From positions 4,758,146 through 4,822,145 of the forward strand of contig JAPFBE010000002.1 of NCBI GenBank assembly GCA_034336665.1: a stretch of DNA of 64,000 bases, in the 5' to 3' direction. Of this stretch, positions 12,766 to 26,059 are shown piece after piece (the stretch's first letter is position 1; every line of letters starts with the position of its first letter). Source of the DNA: Luscinia megarhynchos (Eukaryota > Chordata > Aves > Passeriformes > Turdidae). The position numbers were made by a program, and so were the translations under genes. The notes beneath the pieces were generated by a model. The model was not told where the DNA came from. It searched no databases and worked only from the letters and a program-made list of their open reading frames with translations.

Positions 12766-15420
12766 AGTTCATTTTCTGAAATCAAGTCCAATTCAGTACT
12801 GTGATTAAGTATATGCTTGAATGTTAACTAGCATAACTGAAGTATAAAATTTAAACACACGTCCAAGCTCAACTTGAGGATTATAAAAGAGTGATTCTAG
12901 CTGTTAAGATGAACTTTTCCATGAAAATGAGTAACATACTCCTCCAAATATCTCAGTTTTTTCATTTGCTTTCAACTCTACTTAGGGAAAAACCACAAAA
13001 TATCAGCATTTTTAACAGAAGAAAGCATTCAGAAAGTACTGGTTTAGACAGTCAGTATTCCATTATACCCCAGCTAAATGCCTCAGCATTATGGACTAAA
13101 CAGCAAAGTCTTAATTTAAACTGGTTTGACATTAAATTGGACTGGGTGTAGACTGGCCCTGAGGCCATATTCGATGCCACAAAGCCTCCCAATAGCATCT
13201 CATGACCTTATTCTCCCCCAAAGGGCCCACCGTCCCAGCCACTTTACATCGCACTGCACTCAGCATACAGGGAGAACCGGTGATCTATTGGGAACTTATT
13301 CAGGCAAAAGGGAAGGCAAGGAGTTTTTTTTAAATTAATTTCTGTACTCTTCCCCGAGTGTACGTTTTAGAAAAACATACAGAAGGACTAAAATTTTAGA
13401 TGTGGCAAAAGCCATGCAAAATTTGAGGAATCATTTAAATTGTTAGTTACAACATAAATGAAAATACCTGTTATAATCTTTCTTTACTGTGTTATATCTT
13501 TGCTTCAGATTTTGAATTTCCATTTCCTCAGTATATATTGAGACAACGATCAAGTCATCGCTCCAGTTTTATTTGATAAGGTACATGTATCAACATGTTA
13601 AATGGGCCTAGCATATCCAGGTCATCAGTCCCCCCTGTGAACTCCCCCTCCTTCTCTAAATTATTTCAAAAACTTTCCTGCCCCGTGGGCACAAGAAGAA
13701 GATGCAACACAGAAAGAAGTGGAAGCCTTCTTTATGTCAGCAGTGTTTTTCCTATTTACCATTACATTTGGAGACCTCAGTTACACAATTTGTATGTATT
13801 TAATGTGTCACATTGATTCTGTATCAACCTAGTGTCTCAATCAAAATGTTGTGAAGCAGCAAGAGAAATGCCTTACAGTAGTCTTGGTGTATTAAATCAA
13901 TTGCATAACTCTTCTTAACATCAAACAAAAAAAGCCCAATTCAATGTGATTTTTTTGTATGCATCAAATCCCAGATGGGCTAGCTTTCCTTATGCTACCC
14001 TTCCTTAAGATGTATAAATTGCATCCCATAACTTCTGCTTAAATAAATAACATAAACAACAGGTAACAGACAAACAAGTGGCTGGGTTGTACCATTCGTC
14101 CTTCAATATCTACAAAACAGATCCCTTCTGTAGTTTTCCTGAACCTCTCCAAGGCTCTGATATCTAATAAAACTTGTATTAGTGGCCTGCACAACACATC
14201 AGCAAGTTCTTTTACAACCAATTGATGCAAGTTTCTGGATGCGTTGATTTCCTTAAATGTAAAAGGTTTCTATTTTCCGCTCCCCATAGGGTACCATATG
14301 AGCAGTATGCCCAAGAAATACACACAAGAAAACAGACCCTGCTTAAGGCTGAGATCAAAATGTTTTGACCTGGATGAAGCAAACTAAAGCAGGTCAGAAA
14401 TGGCAGTATTCCCCCGGCCATCCAGAAATCTCCTTGAGGAATATATGCTAATATATAAGAGCTACAAAATTTTCTGAAAAATAAACTCAAATGAAAATTC
14501 CATATCTTTATTCCTAAATTAATGATTGCATGCAGATAATCTATACAACCTTGCTAATCTCCTCCCTTATTTTGCCTCCCTGTCTTTTATTATCTCTCAT
14601 CTCTTTAATTTTAAATGGTCTCTTACACCTTTTCTGAGTTAATAGAATGAGAATCTGTCCAAGGGTGTGGAGAAAGCCATGTCTGGTGCCCTCCAGAAAG
14701 GACTGTCCCCCTTGCTCTGGCCATGTCACTGTGTGTACCAGTGAAAACTCGGTTACGTTTTCAGTTATAGAGAAAAGCTCTCATTGTGCATTGCTGTGGC
14801 TAAAAGAAAAATCACTGTAAAATGCTAAAAGGTAGAATGAATTCAGATTTTCATTAGATGTGGGTAGCCTGAACAAAACAAAACAAGCTGTATATTCTGG
14901 GCTGGTCCAAGGGAGAGGAGCTCAAGAAAATAAATAGTAGATGCTCCAATAATGCTTTGCTCTACCATAATATCATGGGCAAGTCAAGGAAAACAGAATA
15001 TGGGTTTAAGATGTACAAAAAATAATAAATCCAGTTTAATTGGTTAATGTTAAAAATGTTTTCCATGAAGAATGGGGGGAAAGAGTCCAGAGCTCATTTG
15101 AGGAAGATGGGAGCAGTGGCCCCAGGCTTCCTGCCTAGGACAAGTCATCAGAAAATTACTTAGATCCTTCCAATTTCCTGTGGCAAATTTCAGCTCATGA
15201 TCAGAAACTCTGCCTCAGAACCTGCCCAAAGCCTTACCCAGGAACACATAAAAGGCAAGAACATGAGTGGAAAACAGCATTAGTTTAAGAGCATGAACAG
15301 CAGTGCATAAAGCTACAGCAAGGAACAGCAGGTGACACAGTCTCTACCATGCAGATGATTTTTGCTCATTTTCTGAAGACAGCAGAAAATACACATTAAG
15401 AAGGGCTATCCAGTCCTTTC

Positions 15421-15455
15421 CCATCTCTTCTCAAGCCTATCCATCTCTTCTCAAA
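15421..15455. repeat. 20-bp direct duplication
   Basis: The word CCATCTCTTCTCAA occurs at 15421 and again at 15441, with the spacer GCCTAT between copies. This is a simple local duplication, probably from replication slippage. Confidence 0.7.
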
Positions 15456-16504
15456 CAATTAGCTGTGTAAAATTCAACCTTCACAGAACTGTATTATTAT
15501 CTGTCAAGCACAGGGAAAGAGCAGTGAAGTTTCCTGGACCAGAAGAAGATCAGACCTACCTCTCTATCCATCAAAGCCTCATGTATCTTTTCCATAGTAA
15601 AATGGAAACAGACTTGCAAAAAATAAATGTATCTAATTCCTTGAGTTCCTCAGATGAAACCAGTATGGAATATCCACAGTGGCTATGCCTCTGCAATTCT
15701 TCTCATAATGCTGTCAGTGGGGCTTGAACAACTCAAACCCCTGCAATAACAAAGCAAGCTCCTGCATCATTAACTCCTTCTACGCTGATATACTGGTGTT
15801 CAGGATTGGTTACAGGAATTTAGTTACTTGAGATTTTTCTTTATCTTTTTAGTTAACTTAGGGCAGAGAGCCCATACAAAACCCCACAGCATAGGACATA
15901 AATGAAATATACAGCACCACCTTTAGCTACAAGACTGAAGGGCACACTTTTCATTGCTCCATACCATCTGTATCTGCTGTGGTAAGACAGGATTTTGAGC
16001 AGGTTCACCACCTGACCATGTGCCATTTCCCTGGACAGGCACCAAGTATGCCATTTTAATCACACTGCCTATAGCACCTGAAAGAGTCACATAAGTAACT
16101 CATGCATCTTCACAAAGCAGTTCCTGCTGTGACAATTCAGTGTACAAAACTTTCATCACCAACTGATTTCCCTTGCTGTTACTTAAACCATGTGCTTTTC
16201 TCATCTCTCAACACTTTATTTTTCCATACTTTTAAAAACTTCTCTATATAATACCACTGTTCAGAGATTCCTTCATTGGTTAAAAAAAACCCAATGCCTC
16301 TAAGGGTATATTAGCAAAAAATTAGTGAAGTGACAATCATAGTACCCATTTTAGAAACCTTCAGAAAGCAGATGAAGTAAATCCAGTATGTTTTGGTACC
16401 TACCACTGTTTGTGAGTAAAAGAGGAAGTAAACTTTGAAATTCAAGAGATCCCTTTGGTCTATATCACAAAAATCTAAATGTAAAACCACACAGTTCAAT
16501 TAAA

Positions 16505-16521
16505 TACACGCACACACACAA
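16505..16521. repeat. short (CA)n microsatellite
   Basis: Alternating AC with one interruption (ACACGCACACACACACA). It is about eight dinucleotide units, and a related CACACACACA stretch follows some 30 bp downstream. Confidence 0.75.
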
Positions 16522-19500
16522 ATAAGTCCCGTGGCAACTTGTCCTGTGCCACACACACAATTTAATTTGGTTTCAGTAGAGATAAATTAAATTGGAAAAT
16601 TTATTATTTCCAACATCTGTATTTAAGTTTTTACCAAGACTGAGGTTTATTTTTCATAATGTTTTTCAATATAGTGCAGACATTCTGGAAGATGAAGGAG
16701 ATTAGAATATGTTGCCTTCATGAGAATATAAGCTTTATGAGAAATTCAAGTTAAATGGGTTAGCTATTCCCTTTGGTGTAACTACTCATGTTAGTTCAAA
16801 AAGTCAGGAAGGAGAAGCAGTAAAATATAAGTGTTAAAAAGAGATCTGTAAGGTCCAACGATAGCAAAAGAAGGTAAATTAGCATAGATTGCGCAATAAC
16901 CAGTTTATCCTAACTGCTGTTGGCAAACCAATGAAGAGATTGCATTGTCTCTTCACCAATGATCACATCTGTCTTGCATCATGAAACACCTCTCTTCCCA
17001 GAGGTCTGGATCTGCCTTGGCAGTTGCTACACATTCCCTAGGGATAATTAATCTTCTCAATCAGAAATTCAGCTTTGCTGCCCACCTAATGTATAAGTGA
17101 AGGACTCCAACTCTGGGAATTCTTAGCACCTGACCACCACCGTACATTCTGACATATAACTAGTTATTCTGCCTACAACATACTCAAAGCAATTGGGTCT
17201 AGGGCTCATACTTGGGAAGGTGTGCAGAATTGATGTCAGATGAATCTTAGGACAAGACTTCCCATGTTACAGTGACTTGATTGTATAGGCCTTTGAATGA
17301 GGAGTAACTCAGCTGTTTCTCTTCTACTTGTTAAAACTCTAAGCCTTAGGCAGGAAAAACCCAAATCCATTGGAATAGAAAAGCCAACCCAGAGGCCTTT
17401 TATTTTGTAGCACACTCAAGATTAGGATTATACTTTGCTAGTGGTCCCCAAAGTACATTTCTACAGTGACTGGCAGCAGGAGGATGAGACTGGTTTAACT
17501 CACTCATAGTCTAATGAAGTTTTCCTTTTTAAAAATTTGAGAAGAATTGAAAATGGCCCACGAGAAATTCAGGTTTGAAAGCCATCTATTTCCAAGAAGT
17601 TTCAGAATCACTTCTACAGGTGATGAACAATACTATGTATGACTACAGTCTCTTGACGCTTGCTTGCAGTTCACAACAAATTAATTCAGTGTACTAGTAG
17701 AAAGAAATCACTCCCTCCAAGTAAAAAAAGTTGCTTCTGAATAGGAATCTTAACAGCTGCAGTACTTGCACCTGTTGTAAACAAAGGTGTGCCTTTGATG
17801 ATCATTTTGCCTCACGAGTCTCATTCACAAACTGCTTCATTTGGTATTACAAAGTGACTGTAATTTAATGTTGGCATGTATAGTCCACACTGTTGTCATA
17901 TGTCCTGACACTGCCCTTATTACATTCCATTATTTTGACATTTCTTATCTACAGAGGCCAGCAGAGACAACTCTCAAGTAACATATTTGTTCACTTGGGA
18001 GTAAAGTCATACACACACATTTATGTTCTCGTGCAATGGGAAGCAAGTTGTGCAGATGAGGTACATGCATCACATGCAGGAACCTGGAACTCAGCACAAA
18101 AAATCCCAAACAATCCATTGCAAAGAGGGACATAGCTAAAGAGAAAGTCCTAATCAAAATGACAAAGTGTAAAATTAAAATACCTTCATAAATCACCTTG
18201 TTGGATTCTCCTGGAGTAAGAGCAAAACCTGCTTAGAAAATATTAACTCCTTTTCCTGTTAAACTTATAAACACTCCAGAAGGTGTATGGAGCAGAGTAA
18301 TTTATTTTGTTTCATTAATAAGGAAGCTTCTTGGTAGAATTGTAAATTATTTTTGTTTAATAATAGCAAATGGACCATCACAGAAATACATGTCCTCTAT
18401 GTGTCTATTGTAAGGCAGACAAGAAAGCCTGGCAGTTGCTCATTATTATTCCTCACGCTGCTTCTAATGAACAGATCTATGCTCTCAATTTTCATTGGCT
18501 TAATCAAGGATTCTCTATGATATGCAATTAATCTTTAATATGAAAGTGATTAGGGAGAAGACAAAAAAATGCAGTTGAACATCCTGACCACTGAAAACCA
18601 GATTAAGGAATTACTCAAAATCCATTCCCTTTATATTGCATTTTTACATTTGCAAATGTCTTGATACATGAAAGCTCAAAGAAGCAAGTCTATTTTCTAA
18701 CCCATGGAACAAGACCCACAGTTTTCATTTAGATGGATAGTAGTTTTTCAGCAGTAAGCCCACATTGCAATTTTAATACTCTAAAGAAAGCCAGAGGAAA
18801 GAAACACTTTACCACAGTTTACAGAAAGGTATCGGAAGTACTTATTGAAATCATAATACTGGCAAACCTTCCACATCCACCCTCTCCTGGTCAAACATAC
18901 CAAAAACACCAGATGTGAGCCTAGGTTGTCCAGCCTTGCTGAACCTTGCCTGCATCAGAGGTCTCTGAATAGGGGCTTAAAGGCATGAAAGACAACAGCT
19001 GGAGAAGCTGCTCTTCACTGGGACAGGAAGGCAGCTAAGACTCCTTGGATGGATGGATGGCCTTGACCACAACTGCACTCCAAACTAAAGCTTGAGAAGC
19101 ACTGACTGGGTATGGCAAATCTCAAGGACGGGAAGGGGCTGAAAACTAATAAATCAACCAAAGATGGATTCTCTGGGCTCAGTGTGGAAAGGAGTAAGCC
19201 CCCTGGAATGTCTAAGCAGGGCACAATAAAAACATCACGAAAAGGTGTTAAATAAGATTGAACTTTCCAATCAACACTCTCAAATGTGTTTGAGAAAAAA
19301 ACAAAACAAAAAAAAATCAATATTGATATTTTGGAAGGTTAGTAGCTTATCACAAGCATTACTTTTATTTTAATCAAAAACAGAAATATAGCCTAGGCTG
19401 CTTATATAGCTAACAGTGCTGCAAGCAAGTCTTTTAATATGAGTAGTCTTTGCAGTAGTCTTTTTGTTTCACCAGAAGCTTCAAAGGACTAAAACTTTCA

Positions 19501-20763
19501 AAACACAAAGGACCCTAAGAACTAGCTTCTGAGGAGATCTATAGAAACCAAGATCCTTTAAAAATTCTCTAGTCAGTTTTTAAAACAATAGTAATCAGCT
19601 AAAATGGAAAAGTAGGCAATAAGTCATCACTATGTACATCTTTGACCATTTCATTCAACTTTTTTCAACCAACCATTTTCACCAGGATAATTTCCAAGAG
19701 CCAGCAGACAAAAACCCAGTTCTGTGAGACAACTGTTTTCCTTCCTTCTGAAAGAAAAACACTTTAATATTTTATTCGGTTAGCAGAGGTCTGCAGGGTA
19801 AGTCAACTTAGAACAGTAATGTATTAAAAGATCCAGCCTTCTAGGACTTGCTGGAGCTGGATCCTATTCCCCAAGCAGGGCAATGTCCCCAGCCTGAAAC
19901 CATGTCTCCAGAACCTGCCTCTACCCTGGCAGCTCCCAGACTAATACTGCCTTCCATCTGCCACACCATCAGTGCAGCAATATATAATAATACATATAAA
20001 TCCATGTGCATTATGTACATTTCTTTTAATCAATAGATATTTTTGATACTTATGAATTACCTCCTGCATTTAGGCCTGTATAGCCACTTCTATAATGTTT
20101 TTGAATTAAAAACTAAAAAATAAAAACTCATCTTCCCATAAAAGTGCACATGCATGACAGCACACCATACTAAGTTTTAACCACTCTGAAGTGACAAGAA
20201 TTATGTAGTAGCCTTGCATTTCTAAACCAGGATCAATATAAAACTTTAAGCTGCCTTTGCATTCTTTTATTTAAAAAAAAAAATCTCTAACACAGCTGAG
20301 AAATAGAATCTACCACCACCACCATCTTTCCAATAACATAAATACAATCACTCCCATGCACACAGAACTGCATCTCTCAGAAATGGGAGATGTGCACAGC
20401 CCAAACAATGGAGCAGACTCCTGAGTATACCAATATATCCTTGCCCACACTCACAAACCCTCTTAGTGTAAGCCCTCTGACACCCAACTCAAGCTTCTAT
20501 TTCCACATTTAGTTGTCAGCAGTAGTTTAGGTTCCTGACCCAAACACAATGCAACAAAAATACTGCCTGCACTGTGCAAACCTGATTAATTATATTCTGT
20601 CTGAAATAAAAGTAAAACTGAAAGCTGCTTCACACCTTCCAGTCCTCCCACATTTTCCCTCATGTCTTCCCATTACTGATACCTTGAAAGTGACCTTAGG
20701 TGTTCATAAGAGAATCAGCCTCTCATAGTATCCTGTCTCTGAGGTTTAGAAAAGCAGCTCTTA

Positions 20764-20777
20764 AAAAAAAAAAAAAT
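20764..20777. repeat. poly-A run
   Basis: Fourteen consecutive A residues flanked by TT. No retroposed gene body can be recognised before it, so it is listed only as a homopolymer tract. Confidence 0.7.
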
Positions 20778-23577
20778 TAAACACTAAACATGCGCTTAAA
20801 CATGTTCCTGACTTCATACCATCGAAATAATCTTTATGCATTGCTTATAATATCCATCTCGCTTAGATGCCTGTAATTCTCCAATTCTCAGTGCACAGAG
20901 CCTCCTTCCAGGGAGCAGCTTTTCACAGCACCTAGAGGAACTTAATTACCTCCTCAACTTTGACCCCTCTGTCAGATTCAAATAAGTTGATCAATGGGGG
21001 AAAAGCTATGAGGTACCAATAGAAGAGAGACAAAGAGACAACTGGATCAGAGGATTGTTAATCTGTAAGCCTCATTTCCTCCTGAAACCAGGCTAAAGAA
21101 GTATCTTGGGACAAAAGACTTGTGACAACCCATCCCTCACCTACTCATGTGCAAGAATGCAGCTGGATAGCAGGGTAATTATGGACCAGAGAATTCAGGG
21201 GGCTATTTTAAATGATGTGCTTACCCTGGAGCAAAAGCTTTAAAAAGACAAACTGGAAGAAGTCATTATCTCACCCAATCTCTTCCAGTGTTTCCTCTTT
21301 TTAATTGTAACCTTGATCACAGCCTGCTCCAACAGTCTCCTTTTGTTTGACACTGTAGTAAAGTTGTAGAGCTGTTTGTGAAATGTGTTGCCATAGAAAC
21401 TAATGTGTGCTGCCATGGAGATCATGTCAAATCCAGCTTCACATCTTCACTGCAGACTCAGGAAAAGATGAAAAGAAGGTAAGGAGGAGAAACCCTTCCT
21501 TGAAAAACCAAATGGTTTGAAATATTAGCAAACCTAACAAGAAAAGTGTCAAAAATCGAGGTCATTTTTAAACCATCAGCATTAACTAATAATTCACACA
21601 ATGCTTTCTGAGATGCTACTTCTTTTAACAATGTTCTCAGAATCCCCATAGTTCAGGGCTTCAGAGTGTCCAACAACTTATGTGCAAAATACTGGATTCA
21701 CTTTTAAACTATCTAGATACCAAAAAGCCTTGCTCAAGAATTTTTCCAAGTCAAGTAATTTCAAGAAGCAGAGAAAGAAGGAAAAAACTAGCAACCACAA
21801 AAGCTGCATAAAATGCATGTTTTAATAAGATAAATTAATCAATGACTCATGACATACATACATGGTCAGATTAAGACCTAGAAGAGATTAAGGAACTGAA
21901 GTTCAATCTAAAGAAAATAACTAGAAAAAGTAATCTAGACTTTTTTAAAGTGAGTGATAGATACAAAACCTTGTATTCATTTTCCTACACTTTAAAATTC
22001 CAATTCTTATTTTTCCTGTATTCTTTAAATGAAAAGAAGGAGAAGTTATAACTAGAAGTCACCAGTAAATTACTTTAGTTTTGCAGTACCTTAAATCCTT
22101 CCAGTAGCCAAATACTAAGCATTCAGACTCCCTGAGCAAAACCCAATTGACACAAACTCTGCTTTAGCCCATTCAAGCACATTTCAAGCAGAGTTTCTCT
22201 AATTAATGTGCAGTCATCCTGCTTTAAAATTAAAGCTATATCTAAATCTAGTAATAAAGTAAATTCGTCTGGTTCATGAAACGATTTGAATTACTGATAA
22301 TAAAATGTCAGAATAAGGAAACATATAAATTAATGTTCATCATGAAGAGCAATGCCTTCATGAGTTAATACTAGATCTTGTCAAATAAATTATCTATTAT
22401 GTTTTATGCAAGATATATTGCATCTCCAAATTATAACAGTTCTCCATACTTGATGGCTCTACACCAAGCACTGAGGATTTGCAGATTTTATAACACATGA
22501 GAAAAATTATTTTGGTATTCCATAAACACATTTTGAGTACAAACTAAGACCACAAATTTAAAATTAAACCAGTCATTTGCTGTGAAAGAAGGGGAAATAA
22601 GCACTAAAAACACAAACAAACACGTCTTCTTCCCCAAGCTGATGGGCTCCAGGAAAAAACCCAAAAAAACCCATAAACTCTTCATGAAAATTTTATAGCA
22701 AGGAAAACTTTGCAGATCCATCAGTCTAAAGGATTTTTCTGAGAAAAACATTACAGATATAAAAATGCCTGAAATTCACCCTGCTATACCTCTACACAGG
22801 ACACAGTCCTCTAAAATCTTAGGAGTATCACATGTTTTCTTATATACAAAAGGTATTTCAACAAGCTTTTCACAAAACTAGATATTTAATCAACACTTCT
22901 ATACTTTGTGTTAGCTTGCAGGCAGAAAACCTGCCCTGCCCCATATCTGACAAATCAAATTGTGAACCATGTAACACTATTTTCAGAGTGCCAGCAAGAA
23001 ACAAATGGAATAGGGCAGCGAAGTTGCCCTTTATAAAATAAGGAGGAGGACTGGTAGAAGCCTTCTGCAACTACACTGTGATAAAATAACTTTTAGTAAA
23101 TAACATGTCTTTTAGATGGAATGACAGTCATGCAAAGTATATTTTAGATGAGAATAAATTTTAAGGTTCATAGATTCAGCCCACAAAAGTTTTTTAAAAA
23201 TACACCTGGAAAATAGATTAATATCTTACACTGCTCCTGCTCTCTGAAAACAGGTGGGATCTAACATCCCCCTTGACTGGGATAGGCTGAAGCCCTGGAA
23301 AACATCTGTTCTAAGACAACCTGATTCACTGAGACACTACAATTTAAATCCTGTTTCTTTCTCACACATCTACTTTGTCACTATAAACAGTTACCTAGAC
23401 TTCCCTAAATAATTTTTTCCACTTCACACACAATATAGGAAAAAACAGACCATAAACCTCTACTAATTTTATTTTAACCATATAATGAATCAATCAAAGT
23501 TTATGCTGTATATCAGATCCCACTTTCTTCCTATCTCATGAGTTTAGGAAAAGCTCCTTCACTTTTGAAGACAGGTT

Positions 23578-23910
23578 TTGGAAGCTGAGCTTGTTCAGCC
23601 TTGAGAAGAGACAAATACGAGGGGATCTTATCAATGTCTGTACGTATCTGAAGGGAGAGTGCCAAAAGCATGGGGCCAGACACTTCTGGCCAAGCAACAG
23701 GCTAAGAGACAACGGGCAGAATCTGATGCACAGGAAATTCCAGCTGAATATTCAGTAAGAACTTCACTGTGTGACTGAGCACTGGAACAGATTGCCCAGA
23801 GAGGTTGTGGAGTCTCCATCCCTGGAGATATTCAACAGCTGTCTGGACACAATCCAGAGTATCATGCTCTAGGGGACCCTGCCTAGGCAGGAAGGTTGGA
23901 CTAAAAGTGT
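23578..23910 (+). mobile_element. CR1 LINE 3' end, truncated
   Basis: This is a plus-strand CR1 3' end. Successive blocks match the family as I know it: 'TTGTTCAGCCTTGAGAAGAG', 'GAGGGGATCTTATCAATGTC', 'TATCTGAAGGGAGAGTGCC', 'GGCCAGACACTTCTGGCC', 'TGGAACAGATTGCCCAGAG', 'AGGTTGTGGAGTCTCCATCC', 'GGAGATATTCAACAGC' and 'GGAAGGTTGGACTA'. The 5' part is absent, and the terminal 8-bp tandem repeat of CR1 is not clearly visible, so the 3' limit is approximate. The minus-strand frame at 23702-24025 (107 codons) and the plus-strand frame starting at 23805 are incidental to the element. The divergence suggests an old insertion. Confidence 0.93.
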
Positions 23911-24737
23911 TTCTTCTACTTAGGTACAATCTAAATAATATAGAAAATATTCCAGGTAATGATACCAAATATCTTTCTATCTGGCAACTGCTACAGATCC
24001 TAGGACCAGCTGGCACACTGTGCACCTGGCCAGTTTATTAACTTTCTGGATCTTGCAATAGTCCCCAGGGAGAGGAAAAAAACCAGCACGACTGATTTTT
24101 TTAATTCCCTTGACATTGAATTTATGCAGCCTGCCTCAGAGGCTGCAAAGCCTAGACAAAGAAGAATAAGTCTGGACTACAATCCCTCTTGCAGGTATTT
24201 ACTCTGATGGGAGTACTCCAAGAGCTCTTGGAGTGGGACAAATTCAAAACCAGCATCAAGATACTGGTTACAGGAAGTAACAAGAAACAGATTCATCAAA
24301 CTAATTTTATTTTCTTCTGCAGCAAAGTAACAGTTTTTGTGGCTCAGGAAAGAGCACAAATACTTTACATCTTGATCATACTTAAAGTTTTTTATACACT
24401 TTCACATTTTTAAAAAATTCTTTTTAAAACATTTTTTCAAGAAAGTTTGGAAAAAGTGATCTAGATAAAGTTCATTCAGGCTGGATTGAGCAGTTATCAC
24501 TGGTTCTACATGACTGATTGGTACAGACCTGAACAAATTCCATGTGCTGGTCCTGCTACATCTCTAACTGGATGACAAGAAAAAAAATCAACTTATTACA
24601 TCTGTAGGCCAAATGGAACAAAGAATGAACAGAAGTGTGAGGGATAGGATTCAAATCCAGTATTATTGGGGCAAAGTGGAAAAATTAGAGAAACTAGGAA
24701 AGAAACACAGCTGCACACACTGCATAAATACAGAAAA
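23911..24737. other. non-coding spacer between CR1 and LTR
   Basis: Unique AT-rich sequence without a recognisable gene. It contains a perfect 20-bp palindrome at 24215-24234, listed separately. Confidence 0.65.
24215..24234. repeat. perfect 20-bp palindrome centred on GAGCTC
   Basis: The sequence ACTCCAAGAGCTCTTGGAGT equals its own reverse complement. The next flanking bases (T and G) no longer pair. It could extrude a short cruciform or be a dimeric protein-binding site, but nothing in the surroundings assigns a function. Confidence 0.9.
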
Positions 24738-25334
24738 GAGAATTTTGAGCCAGGTGTTGTGATGTAGCCTCACTGTGCAGCCACTTGGTCACTCCCCCTC
24801 AGTGGGATCAGGGAGACAATCAGAAGAGTAAAAAGCTAGAAAAGTCATGGGTAGAAATAAAGACAAGTTGAACAGAGAAAGCAGAAGCTGCACTCACAAG
24901 CAGAGCAAAGAACATTTATTCACTGTATCCCATGGGCATGCTGGTGTTCAGCCATCTCCAGGAGAGCAGGGCTTGCCCCATCAGGCAGAACAGTTACTTG
25001 GGAAGACAAACACCCATAACACTGGAAGTCCACCCCTTCCTTCTTCTTTCCCCCAGCTTCACATGCTTGCATGATGCCATATAGTATAGGATATTCCTGT
25101 GCTCCCTTGGGGTCAGCTGTCCTGGCTGTGTCCCTTTCCAACTCCTCACGCATATCCAGCATCCTCATGGTCAGGGTGCTACACGAAGCAGAAAAGGCCT
25201 TGAGGCAGGCCCTGCCCAGCAGTAACTGAAACATCTCTGTATTATCAACGCTGTTTTCACCACAAATCCAAAATACAGCCCAACGCCAGCTACTTATGAA
25301 AAAAGTTAACTCCACCCCAGCCAAAACCAGCACA
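24738..25334 (-). mobile_element. solo LTR of an avian ERVL-type endogenous retrovirus
   Basis: Read on the minus strand, the element starts at about 25334 with GTGCTGGTTTTGGCTGGGGT. It then carries the family's characteristic block sequence (GTAGCTGG, TTTGGATTTG, GTTGATAA, a CAGCCAGGACAGCTGACC block, then TTCCCAAGTAACTG) and ends near 24738 beyond a GGGGGAGTGACCAAGTGGC block. I recognise this arrangement as the widespread avian ERVL-type LTR. Its length of about 600 bp is usual for that LTR. No gag, pol or env remnants and no second copy are seen on either side, so it is a solo LTR left by recombination. The position expected for the TATA box is degraded (CATGTGAAG). An AATAAA lies on the minus strand near 24918. 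The 137-codon minus-strand frame in it (24920-25333) is not a gene. Ends are approximate and target duplications were not identified. Confidence 0.88.
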
Positions 25335-25494
25335 CCAGGTAAGAGTGCTCAGACACAATCCACTGGTAAGAGGGCATGATAATCTGACCAGGAGTCAGAG
25401 TCAAGCTATGGAGCAAAATGCAAACATGCAGGCTGGAGCACACAAACATGACAGAACACATGGACTTGTCCTTCCATTCTACTGAGCATCGGCA
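25335..25494. other. short spacer right of the LTR
   Basis: No gene or clear repeat. A 157-codon minus-strand frame (25306-25779) runs from this spacer into the LTR edge and the CR1 fragment, and has no recognisable domain. Confidence 0.6.
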
Positions 25495-25605
25495 AACCTT
25501 CAGCTGCAGTACTACATCCTCACCTGTGCTGCATTTGAAGAAACAAATGAGCCAACTGGAGCAGGTCCAAAGAGCCGCGGGAAAGCAAAATTCAGCAAAA
25601 CCAAC
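25495..25605 (+). mobile_element. CR1 LINE internal fragment
   Basis: A short stretch resembles the CR1 segment just upstream of the conserved 3' end: 'CAGCTGCAGTACTACATCC', then 'AACTGGAGCAGGTCCAAAGA' followed by GCCGCGGGAAAGC, comparable to the family's 'CTGGAGCGTGTCCAGAGAAG' block. The expected continuation ('TTGTTCAGCCTGGAGAAG') is missing, so only a decayed piece remains. The solo LTR lies 160 bp to the left. Assignment rests on pattern recall and is weaker than for the other copies. Confidence 0.6.
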
Positions 25606-26059
25606 CCAGAAAGATATACATATAACTGGTATAGGTAGCAAAAACAAGGAAAAAAGACAGAAGATGGAATGGGAAGAACAGTACAAGTAACACCATGCAG
25701 TATGTAAGATGCTTCTGTGAAAAGGAAAGAATATTTCTTCTTGTGCCCACAGTGGGTGGGATTGATTACACCACAGCAAGAGTCAGCTTAGACATTATTA
25801 AAAACTTCCCAACAATTAAGAGAGCAGAACAGGTGTAATATTGTAAATGCATACAAAATGAAGCCGCTCTTAAAAATTGCTGTTACTTTGGAGTAAAAGA
25901 CAGAGAGGTACCGTATCTGTAAGCAAAATTTTTCTTCCCCTTCCATAAGGGATGGCTTGGAAATGGTCACTACTCCATTATATCGAGTAGCTACTTTAAA
26001 CATCATTTCTAACTGATAAAAAAATAAAAGCCAGGTAAAGTGATTGCTTGTGATGAGAA

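Larger units (their letters stand above)
12766..23577. other. AT-rich non-coding DNA, no gene recognised
   Basis: Over ten kilobases contain only short frames without recognisable domains; the longest, about 101 codons, is on the minus strand at 19015-19320. Small repeats seen are a 20-bp period duplication at 15421-15455, a CA tract at 16505-16521, and poly-A runs near 20272 and 20764. I find no RNA gene, LTR or further clear CR1 copy. It is best read as intronic or intergenic DNA. Confidence 0.7.

Noticed and set aside
12441..12791. 116-codon minus-strand frame
   Set aside because: It lies mostly in the CR1 3' end, which in intact elements is largely untranslated or encodes only the tail of the pol ORF. 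No reverse transcriptase motif is present.
24920..25779. Minus-strand frames of 137 and 157 codons
   Set aside because: The first lies inside the solo LTR, and the second runs across the LTR edge, a spacer and a CR1 fragment. Neither has a retroviral or host protein domain.
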